A stretch of DNA of 64,000 bases from positions 122,266,148-122,330,147 of the forward strand of contig CM071598.1 in assembly GCA_036435485.1 (NCBI GenBank), written 5' to 3'. This document shows positions 33,101-42,263 of this stretch, piece by piece. Numbering within the stretch: position 1 is the stretch's first letter; each line of letters opens with the position of its first letter. The translations under genes were made by a program, and so were the position numbers. Below the pieces are notes generated by a model that saw only the letters and a program-made list of their open reading frames with translations, did no database searches and was not told the origin of the DNA. This DNA comes from Saposhnikovia divaricata. Lineage: Eukaryota > Streptophyta > Magnoliopsida > Apiales > Apiaceae.

Positions 33101-36100
33101 TGTAGGGCGTTCCCTCAAACTCTGTCAGGCATGGCTCAAAGATGGTATAGCCGTCTACCTGCAAACTCGATTGGCTCTTTTAAGGAGCTGAGCGCTGCCT
33201 TCATCAGCCAATTCATCAGTGGGAGAATTCATGAGAAAAGTTCTGCATCCCTTATGTATGTGGTGCAGGGGAAGAATGAGAACTTAAGGGATTATCTCAA
33301 GCGATTCACCAAGGAGACGTTGAATATCACCGATCTGGAAAATAAGGTGGCCATGGTAGCCCTGGAACACGGAACCACTGACCTCTTCTTCAAAAGGTCT
33401 TTGGCGAAACACCCTCCTGAGAACATGGCCGAGCTCCAAAGAAGAGCCGATAAATATATCAAGGCTGAGGACAGCATTAAGAAGGAAACCACAATAGGTA
33501 ATGGCAAGGGCTCTAATGATTCAAAGAAAAGAAAGTCAGAACAAGAGTACGACGCTAGGGACAAGTATCCCCGGACTGGCAAGGACTCTGATTCATCACC
33601 TAAGAAGGGTTTTGGGTCAAGGTTTTCTGATTACACAAGGTTGAACGCTCCTAGGAGCCAAATTTTGTTGGACATTGAGAAGGATAAGGACTTTCGCTGG
33701 CCTAAACCGCTCAGGGGTGATCCCGAAAAGAGAAACAAAGATCTGTATTGTAGATTCCATAAGGATGTGGGGCATGACACAGATGACTGCAGACAGTTGA
33801 AGGATGAAATTGAGTTTTTAATCCGGAAGGGAAAGTTAAACAAGTTCACCAAGGGTGAAGACCGTGGAGCCCAGAAAAGGGATTATGATAGAAGAGACAA
33901 TGATAGGAGGGATAACGATCGCAATTGTAACCCGCAGCCTCGAGGGCCAGTAATCAATATGATTTGGGGAGGACCAACAGCGGCCGGCACTACCCGAAAC
34001 TCTCGAAAGGCTTATGCCAGGGAAGTGATGCACATCACAGGAGAAGCCCCAAAGCGTGCTAAGACTGAGGCAGTGATTGGTTTTGATGATTCAGATCTTG
34101 AAGGGGTGAAATTCCCCCATGACGACCCGTTGGTCATAACTCCAGTAATTGGAAACTCGGAAGTGAAGCGAGTCCTGATAGACAATGGAGCTTCCGTCGA
34201 TATCTTGTTTCATGATGCTTTTATGAGGATGGGGTATACTGACTCTCAACTAACCCCGACTAACATGCCAATCTACGGATTTAATGGAGTTGAGTCCAAG
34301 GTTGAAGGGACCATTCAGCTGCCCATGACAATAGGGCAAGAACCTAAGGAGGCCACCCAGATGCTAAACTTTCTAGTAATTAAGGCTACCTCAACGTACA
34401 ATGCAATCTTAGGGAGGACCGGACTTCATGCATTCAAGGCTGTTGCCTCTACTTATCACATGAAGGTCAAATTTCCAACCAGGAATGGTGTTAGGGAACA
34501 AAAAGGAGATCAGAAAATGGCCAGGAGTTGCTATGTGGCTGCTTTGAGAGCTGACAGAACCGGGGGGCAGGTACTCCCGATTGAAGACATGGATGTCCGT
34601 GATGATGATGAACACCGGGGAAAGCCAGCGGAGGACTTAATACCTATCCCTCTGGAGCTAGGCGACCCTGAGAAGGTGACTTATATTGGAGCCTCTTTGA
34701 AAGAACCCCTGAAGGGCAAATTAATAGAGTTCTTACAAAGGAATAGTGACGTTTTTGCTTGGACAGCAGCTGACATGCCAGGGATTGATCCTCAACTTAT
34801 AACTCATAGATTGAATGTCGACCCTAATCGGAAGATAGTACAGCAGAAGAAGAGAAATTTTGCTCCGGAAAGGCAAGAGGCCATTAAGCAAGAAGTGGAT
34901 AAGCTCTTGGAGGCTGGTTTTATTGAGGAAATTCAGTTTCCCGAATGGTTAGCAAACCCAGTGATGGTCAAGAAAGCGAATGGGAAGTGGAGGATGTGTA
35001 TAGACTTCACTGACCTGAATGATGCATGCCCAAAGGATTGTTTCCCTCTGCCAAGGATAGATATGTTGATAGATGCCACAGCTGGACATGAGATGCTGAG
35101 CTTCATGGATGGATTCAGCGGCTATAATCAGATTAAGATGCACAAGGATGACATCCCTAAGGTATCTTTCATAACCGACTTTGGTGTTTTCTGCTATCTT
35201 GTTATGGCGTTTGGCTTAAAGAATGCGGGAGCTACTTACCAACGATTGGTGAATAAGATATTTGCCCATCTGATTGGAAAAACCATGGAGGTTTATGTCG
35301 ATGATATGCTGGTTAAAAGCTTGGTCAAGGCAGACCATATCAAGCACCTCAGAGAGGCATTTGAAGTGCTGAGGCACCACAAGATGATGTTGAATCCAGC
35401 CAAATGTGCCTTTGGTGTTGGATCGGGCAAATTTTTGGGTCTAATGGTTTCTAAAAGAGGCATAGAGGCCAACCCCGACAAGATCAAGGCGATCTTAGAC
35501 ATGGAACCCCCACGCTCTATAAGAGATGTGCAGAAGTTGACAGGCCGGGTAGCGGCTTTAGGAAGATTCATCTCCAAGTCTGGTGACAAGTGCTTGCCTT
35601 TCTTTCAAGCATTGAAGAAAGTGAAAAATTTTGAGTGGACCCTTGAGAGCCAAGAGGCCTTTGAGCAATTGAAGAAATACATGGTTGAAGCCCCGTTATT
35701 GACCAAACCAAGTCCTGGAGAGACTCTTTATCTATACCTGGCGGTATCTGAGCAAGCCCTGAGTGCTGTCCTTATTCGGGAAGAGGAGAAAGTCCAGAAA
35801 CCTATCTACTATGTAAGCAAAGTGTTGCATGGGGCTGAGTTGAATTACTCACCCATAGAAAAGTTTGCTTTGGCTTTAGTAACTGCCTCAAGGAAATTGC
35901 GACCTTACTTCCAGGCACACAAGATTCAAGTTCTGACGAACCAACATTTGAGGAACATATTGCATAGCCCTAAGGCCAGTGGAAGGCTAATTAAATGGGA
36001 GATTGAGTTAGGAGAATTCGATATCACATACAAGCCTCGGACAGCCATCAAGGCTCAGGCATTGGCTGACTTCGTGGTTGAATGTACTATTAACAACCAA

Positions 36101-36139
36101 GAAGTCGGGGGGCAAGAGATAATGACTACCCCTGGGTAA
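33035..36139 (+). pseudogene. pol: Tat gag C-terminus, protease, RT and RNase H
   Basis: The capsid-like domain (MAQRWYSRLPANSIGSFKEL, 33131 on) is followed by a Lys/Arg-rich nucleocapsid part with the zinc-knuckle-like CRFHKDVGHDTDDC (33750-33791). Protease: the active site reads LIDNGASVDILF (D at 34181), with Asn in place of the usual Thr, as is common in this lineage. Reverse transcriptase: MCIDFTDLNDACPKD, FGLKNAGATYQ and the catalytic YVDD (35294-35305). RNase H: YYVSKVLHGAELNYSPIEK. It then stops at an in-frame TAA (36137-36139). The stop separates the two RNase H domains, and the same frame continues directly downstream, so this is a single mutation in a gag-pol polyprotein. Confidence 0.93.
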
Positions 36140-37888
36140 GAGAAAAAAGAAGAGGAACTTACACCTGATCTAAAGGAATATTGGGTGCTCTATTTTGATG
36201 GAGCATCAAAAACAAATTCTAGTGGTGCAGGTTTGGTTTTGCAAAGCCCTGACGGGTTCACGGTTGAGTATGCTTTAAAGCTGGATTTTCCTACTACTAA
36301 CAATGAGGCAGAGTATGAGGCATTAATAGCTGGTTTGGGTTTAGCTAGAATCATGAGGGTCAAAAACCTCAAAGTTTGTGGAGATTCACGACTTGTGATA
36401 TCCCAAGTAAACGGTGAATTCGAAGCTAAGGATGAGACTATGGCGAAATACCTGAGAGTGGTGAAGGCTGTTATGTCTCAGTTTGAGGAGTGTCATGTTG
36501 AGCACATCCCGAGAGAAGAAAACGTTAAGGCCGATGCCCTGTCTAAGTTTGCTTCTTCTGAAATAGAAAATTATGCTGGGAGTGTCTACTTTCAGGTCCT
36601 GAAGGCCCCGACCATTAATGCAAAGTTAGTGGCACCAATTGATATAGGAGGCTCTTGGATAGATCCTATCAAGGCACACCTGGAGACCGGTTGGCTCCCA
36701 GACAATGCCATGGAGGCACGAAAACTCTCAGTAAGAGCGTTGAGATATACTTTGATTGAGGGTATTCTGTACAAAAGGTCGTTTGTCATCCCGTACTTGA
36801 AGTGTCTAAGGCCTCTAGAGGCAAGGGAAGCATTAGAGGAAGTTCATGAAGGGATCTGTGGGCAACATTTGGGGGGCAGAGCCCTAGCTCACAAGATAAT
36901 TCGTTTAGGGTTTTATTGGCCGGAGATGTTGGCTGATGCACAAAACTATGTCAAGAGATGTGAGAGATGCCAGAAGCATGCCCCAATTGTGAGGCAACCG
37001 CCTGAGATGTTGACCTCTATCAACTCTCCCATTCCATTTGCAATGTGGGGGATGGACATACTTGGACCCTTTCCCATGGCTTCAGCACAGAGGAAATACC
37101 TGATAGTGGCCATTGATTACTTCACTAAGTGGATTGAGGCTAAACCCCTGGCCAAGATAACCACCAAGCAAGTTTCCCAATTCTTCTGGGAGAACATCAT
37201 TTGCAGATACGGAATCCCACGAATCCTTGTGACAGACAATGGGACACAGTTCAATAATGAGGAGTTTAAGAAGTATTGTGAAGAGAATGCGATTGAGCTC
37301 CGTTTTACCTCAGTGGCACATCCACAAGCCAATGGGCAAGCTGAGGTAGCTAATCGAATTATCCTTGATGGACTGAAGAAGAGGGTCGAACGCTCTAGGA
37401 ACACGTGGGTAGATGAACTGCTGCCCATACTTTGGGCGTATCGTACCAATTATAAGGTAAGAACTGGAGCAACCCCATTTTTACTGGCTTATGGAGCCGA
37501 GGCTGTTGTGCCCTTGGAGATCATGCAGGCATCACCTCGAATCGAGGCATATGAGCCAGAAACTAATGAAGAAGGGATGAGACTGGCCCTGGATTTAATT
37601 GACGAGGTTAGAGATGAAGCTAATGCTAGGAATGCTGAGTATCAGAAGAGAGCCTCTTTTCATTACAACCAGAGAGTTAAAGAAAGGTTTTTTCGACAAG
37701 GCGACATGGTCCTGAGGAAGATTGAAGCCTCAGGAGTTGGCCAAAAAGGAAAGTTAGCACCAAACTGGGAAGGACCGTATCTAGTCAGGAAGGTGTTAGG
37801 ACGAGGATCTTACAAGTTGGAAACCTTGGATGGGGTTGAGGTGCCCCGGACTTGGCATGCTGTGAACCTCAAAGTTTATTATGTTTAA
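36140..37888 (+). pseudogene. pol: Tat second RNase H and integrase
   Basis: This continues the pol frame after the TAA at 36137. The first part is the archaeal-type RNase H (LYFDGASKTNSSGAGLVLQ; NNEAEYEALIAGLGLA; HVEHIPREENVKADALSK), the duplicated RNase H that marks Tat elements. The integrase follows, with an HHCC zinc-binding region (CERCQKH) and the catalytic core: first Asp in MDILGPFPM (37052), second in VTDNGTQF (37230), Glu in NGQAEVANR. A C-terminal DNA-binding part (APNWEGPYLVRKVLGRGSYK) ends at 37888. Integrase inserts the cDNA into the genome. The region is otherwise uninterrupted. Confidence 0.93.
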
Positions 37889-38303
37889 GATCTTTTGATA
37901 AAGGCTTGAACTTTTATTTATTTATTAGGAATAAGGTTCGAATGAAACCATTATAGAGCATGTTGCTCCCAGTAGTTGATAGAGTATCTGTGTAAGGGTT
38001 GAACCCATTTTATTGATGTCCTTTGACAGCATAATGGAATTTAATCTGTTTTCTCTATTGGTTATCCTTCCTTGCTAAAACAAACGAAAGACAAATGTTG
38101 GACCGACTTGTAAGTTTAGTACCAGCCAGGAGGCCAAGTACTAAAAAATTCTAAAGTATTAACAAACTATGAGCAAAAGCAAGAAAAATGATCGGAAATA
38201 AACTGCATAAATAGTTAAGTTAAAAATTACAAAGGCCCGAAGGCTATTAAGTAAAATGGTTGAAACCCAGAGTTCGGAAAGGCAAAAGATAAATAAACGA
38301 AGC
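37889..38303. other. Tat element spacer between integrase and antisense gene
   Basis: Non-coding. Being the 3' side of both convergent genes, it should contain both transcripts' ends. AT-rich stretches such as 'ttttatttatttatt' (37911) could serve as polyadenylation signals, but I cannot assign one. Confidence 0.5.
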
Positions 38304-40216
38304 CTAAGGGGCCTTAGGGGCCTCCTTAGCAGGAGAAGCATCCTCAGAGCTAGTCTCAGTAGTAGACCCCTCGTCAGCAGAGTTAGCAGCACCAGCCTGA
38401 GCTAGAAGAGGCTCGGGATCCAAAGCTGAAGTAGTGGCAGTAGCATGCTCCTTAACCAAAGTATCATCCTCCCCGAACAGCTCTTCGCTGGAACCAGGCA
38501 CCTGTGTTAAGGCACTGGGAAGGTGAGGGCTAGGAAAAGCAGAAGGCAAGAATAACCCTGGATGCTGCCTCAGAACTGCTTCAAGGGCCTTGGTCCACCC
38601 ATCAGAAAACTGACTAGGAAAGAGCATCTCATCATGCTGATCCATGAGGGTCTTGTACTCCTCCGAATCCAGATATTCATCAATATGCTTCTCCTTGTCA
38701 TCTCTCAGAGCAACCAGCTCCGCATGCATCCCTACCATCTCTTCATCTTTCTTCTTTATTTGCTCCTCCAGACGGTTGATATGGAGAGTCTTCTTCTGAG
38801 ACTCAGACTCAAAAGCTTTGGACTTCTCTTTCCAAGCTTTGGCTTTATGAACCAAGCTTTGGAAATGGACGTTAGCCTGCATGAAAGGTTAGCATTGAAA
38901 TCAAGTAGTGAATCTAAAGCCGTTAAGGTATTGAAAGATAAAAGTTCGAAACTTACCACAGCGAGAGCCTGAGCACCGAGTGCCTCTGACTCCCCAGTAC
39001 CTCCACTAAGGACCATATCCTTATAGTCAGGGGTGGTGATCGAGTTTAAAGACCAATCCATGGAGTGCTTCGTAGAGCCCACCACAGAATCCTGCTTCCT
39101 AAATCCCCAAGGAGGCCTGAAAACCGTCGATTGGACATTAACCTGGGAGCTCCCCACCAGTCCAGCTATGTCACCATATCTCAACTCTCCTTTATGGACC
39201 TTGTGGGGGCGCAGAAAAGGAGGCTCCGTGTTTTTCCCTCGAGGGTCAGCAGCCCTCTTAGCTCGAACCATCCTGGCTGTCTCTTCATCAGGAGAGGGTG
39301 CAGCCTCCACAATCAATTTCGCAACTGCAAGAACGACCAAAAAGAGAGTTGGAATAAATTCAGTAATAAAAAGTAAATGGCAAAGACCAGTAAGAAAATT
39401 ACCCCGCTCAGAAACTCTGGAAAGGCCTACTCCCCTTAGAGATTCCTCATTTAAAAGACTTAGGCAGGTAATAGAACTACCGTCTGCCTCGGTCAGAGTA
39501 TTATAAGCGGCCTGTTCCTCGGTACTAAGGACGATTCCCTTAGCACTTCCATCTGAGACTCTCGAGAATGTCTGCCTAAAGAGAGTGCCCCAATCACCTC
39601 CATCCCATTCTAAGTATGCGAACTCATTTTTCCAGCCCGCATTATTATCAGGAATTGACTTGCCATTAAAAATTGGGGGAACTCTAGGACGGAGTTTAAC
39701 ATATACCCAGCCAGGGTTCGTGGCAGGACTATTGTAAAATTGAAAAAGTTTGCGAAAAAGCGCAACTGATAAAGGGAGTTGTTGTCGAAGACACAAAACC
39801 ATAAAACATAATATAATTCTCCACGCGTTTGGCGGGAGTTGACATGGACTAATTTGAACATCAGCTAAGAGTCTAGGAATGAATTCATGAAATGGAAAAC
39901 GAAGGCCAGCCACTAGACTCTCCCTATAAACACACAAAGAATTGGGTTTCCAGTGACAAGGTCTGTCACCTGGCTCGGCTGGGACAAGTTTATAAGGTGA
40001 TTTAATTTTGAAAAGCTTGTTATATCTAGTGATTTCATCAACATCATGATAAGAGCTACAGCAGTCATATGCATCTAGTTCTGACAAAGATGGGTAATCA
40101 TCTCCACGTTGATTTAACATATCTACTAGAGATGTGTAAGAGAAGCGAATGGTGATTGTACCTTTGGAGGTGGCAGAATTCATCTTTGCAAGGCGGGACT
40201 TAGCTTTGTCTTCCAT
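38304..40216 (-). CDS. Antisense gene of the Tat element (Transposase_28-like), three exons
   Basis: A spliced gene opposite to gag-pol. Exon 1 is 40216-39403 (start MEDKAKSRLAKMNSATSK; a further ATG at 40288 is in frame). Intron 1 is 39402-39325 (GTAATT...TTGCAG, 78 nt), exon 2 is 39324-38957, intron 2 is 38956-38877 (GTAAGT...ATGCAG, 80 nt) and exon 3 is 38876-38304. Removing both introns keeps the frame. The first part (FPFHEFIPRLLADVQISPCQ; LPPNAWRIILCFMVLC) resembles the plant 'putative gypsy-type transposon' domain (PF04195). Exon 3 gives a coiled coil (LHINRLEEQIKKKDEEM) and an acidic Ala/Ser/Glu tail. A TATA box lies at 40479-40486. No stops interrupt the exons. Antisense ORFs are known in Tat elements; their role is unknown. 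Confidence 0.8.
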
Positions 40217-40478
40217 TGGTGCTCCTGAAAAAAGATTCGAAGCTCTTGAAAAACCCAGAAAGTTTGAAGGTTTGAAGAAAATCTTCAAAGAAAACCCAGA
40301 AACTATGAAGGAGTGAAGGTATCTTCAAGAAAGAAACCCAGAAACCACCGTGAAGGGGAGGAGCTCGAAGAAAACTTTCGCCGGAAATCGCCTTGAAATA
40401 AAGATAACTACAGAGAGAATTTCTAGTGAAGTGTTTGAGTAGAAGTGAGAATGAGAAAATGAACTCTCCACTCTCACT

Positions 40479-40486
40479 CTTATATA
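40479..40486 (-). promoter_or_regulatory. TATA box of the antisense gene
   Basis: TATATAAG on the minus strand, followed by 'agtgagagtgg' and a pyrimidine-rich leader of roughly 230 nt before the ATG at 40216. The leader ends 'ttttttcag' just before the start codon, so a leader intron is possible. Confidence 0.6.
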
Positions 40487-40789
40487 CAACCTTTTAGCCG
40501 GTTAAAATTCCTCCAAACGGTCAAAAAAACCTACAGTAACAGGTCAGAAAAGCCCATGAAACCGGCCCAAATTAAGGCCCAATTCTAGGACATTCTTAGG
40601 AAAATACCTTTGAAAAATATCTTAGATATTTTAAAGAAAATTATAGATATTTTTGAAAAATATCATAGACAACAAAACCTGGATTTGGTTTCAAATAGCC
40701 CGGACGGGCCCAATAATGACTATAAGGTTAAGCCCATTTTGAAAAGAAAGGTATCAGGCCCCATAAGAATAGGCCCAAAGCCAAAGTGG

Positions 40790-41422
40790 CCCTTATTTCG
40801 ACCAGAATCCTGGTCGAAACGACCAAGAATCCTGGTCGAAAAACTCTTCGACCAAAGCGTTGGAAACGCCCTTATTTCGACCAGAATCCTGGTCGAAACG
40901 ACCAAGAATCCTGGTCGAAAAACTCTTCGACCAAAGCGTTGGAAACGCCCTTATTTCGACCAGAATCCTGGTCGAAACGACCAAGAATCCTGGTCGAAAA
41001 ACTCTTCGACCAAAGCGTTGGAAACGCCCTTATTTCGACCAGAATCCTGGTCGAAACGACCAAGAATCCTGGTCGAAAAACTCTTCGACCAAAGCATTGG
41101 AAACGCCCTTATTTCGACCAGAATCCTGGTCGAAACGACCAAGAATCCTGGTCGAAAAACTCTTCGACCAAAGCGTTGGAAACGCCCTTATTTCGACCAG
41201 AATCCTGGTCGAAACGACCAGGAATCCTGGTCGAAAAACCCTTCGACCAGAGCAAAATTGGACCCTTATTTCGACCAGAATCCTGGTCGAAACGACCAGG
41301 AATCCTGGTCGAAAATCTCTTCGATCAGGAAGAAAAAGAAGGCCTTGTTTCAACCAGAATCCTGGTCGAATTCCTGGTCGAATTTCTGATCGAAAATACT
41401 CAGTCCTGGTCGAAATTTGCTA
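40790..41422. repeat. 79-bp palindromic minisatellite in the Tat 3' region
   Basis: Six near-identical 79-bp units start at 40790, 40869, 40948, 41027, 41106 and 41185. A seventh (41263) and degenerate units follow to about 41422. Each unit has the palindrome TTTCGACCAGAATCCTGGTC followed by GAAA and a second, similar fold-back around GACCAAGAATCCTGGTC. Because 79 is not a multiple of three, all frames stay open for over 100 codons; these are not genes. Tandem arrays in the 3' region of Tat elements are known as a source of satellite DNA. Confidence 0.95.
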
Positions 41423-41725
41423 TAAAAATTGATTTTTTGACAGCAAATCTTCACAGACATGGAATTTTGATACCTGTGGGTACCATAATAGGATAAATAT
41501 GGAAATACGAGGAATTTCATAGATAATTCCTTGAAGAAAAAGACTCTGTAACTAAAGTTATGGAAATTGCTTAGCCTCGAATAAGGCATATCGTCGTAAA
41601 CGTGTCGGTCGCTCCACACTTTGCATCAAGACGACATTTGTGAAACACTAGTGTACAAAGCCCTGACCCAAGTCTCACGAAAGGCAGTTAAAACTTCAAG
41701 GAAAACCTGATCAGTTTTCCTAGAA
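41423..41725. other. Tat element 3' untranslated spacer
   Basis: No coding sequence. A fold-back GGAAAACCTGATCAGTTTTCC (41700-41720) lies just before the polypurine tract. Confidence 0.6.
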
Positions 41726-41738
41726 GTTGGGGGGCAAA
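41726..41738 (+). other. Polypurine tract
   Basis: A purine-rich 'gttggggggcaaa' directly precedes the 3' LTR, the expected priming site for plus-strand synthesis. Confidence 0.85.
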
Positions 41739-42258
41739 TGATATGGGCTAAAAGTAAGCCTTAAAGACATCTTTAATGTGGTATTAATTATACCCGGAAT
41801 GGTCCAAACGTGGGGCCCACCAGTTGGGCCCAAACCCTATTTATAATATTAAATTCGTAATTAATATTAAGGGTAATAATCAGCTCAGCAAATAAGAATT
41901 GAATAAGGATAATATCTCTTTCAGACTTATCCTATAAGGCATCCAATTCTATATGGAAACTGATTCCTACAAGGAATAGATCTAGAACTTTCCTCAAGGA
42001 GGTGACTTATCTATTAAGTCTCCAACTCCTACCTTAATTCTAAGGCTTCTCAGCCTATATAAAGGGTCAGACCCCTCACCTCAGAACTACGTTTTTTGGC
42101 TTGATCTTTGATATTCATCAAAGTACGTAGGCATCTTGTGAAGGCAGAATCAGCCACGAGCACAAGAGCAGCCATTAAAGCACGAAGCTCACACACCCTT
42201 ACATTAAATACATAAACCCTAGCCGCAATACTAGTAGCCTAGTTTTTGATCCACAACA
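41739..42258 (+). repeat. Tat element 3' LTR
   Basis: 520 bp, same ends and TATA box as the 5' LTR. Followed by the CATAC duplication and then copia-1 sequence. Confidence 0.95.
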
Positions 42259-42263
42259 CATAC

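Larger units (their letters stand above)
31622..42258 (+). mobile_element. Tat-type Ty3 LTR retrotransposon, nearly intact, 10637 bp
   Basis: Direct LTRs of 520 bp (31622-32141 and 41739-42258) begin TGATATGGGC and end CCACAACA. CATAC flanks both ends (31617-31621, 42259-42263). A primer-binding site and polypurine tract are in place. The order is gag, protease, RT, RNase H, a second archaeal-type RNase H, integrase, then an antisense gene and a 79-bp tandem array in the 3' region. A second RNase H with a 3' antisense ORF is characteristic of the Tat lineage (family knowledge). The LTRs differ at 4 of 520 positions, so insertion is recent. gag-pol has one frameshift and one stop. Confidence 0.95.

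Noticed and set aside
39033..39506. Plus-strand frames of 157 and 103 codons
   Set aside because: They are opposite the spliced antisense gene, whose exon borders and domain resemblance fit better.
40790..41330. CRISPR-like regular repeat pattern
   Set aside because: Units are contiguous 79-bp tandem repeats without unique spacers, in a plant retrotransposon.
40610..41496. Long open frames (up to 259 codons) in several frames
   Set aside because: They are produced by the 79-bp repeat, whose period is not a multiple of three and whose unit lacks stops in several frames. No family resemblance.
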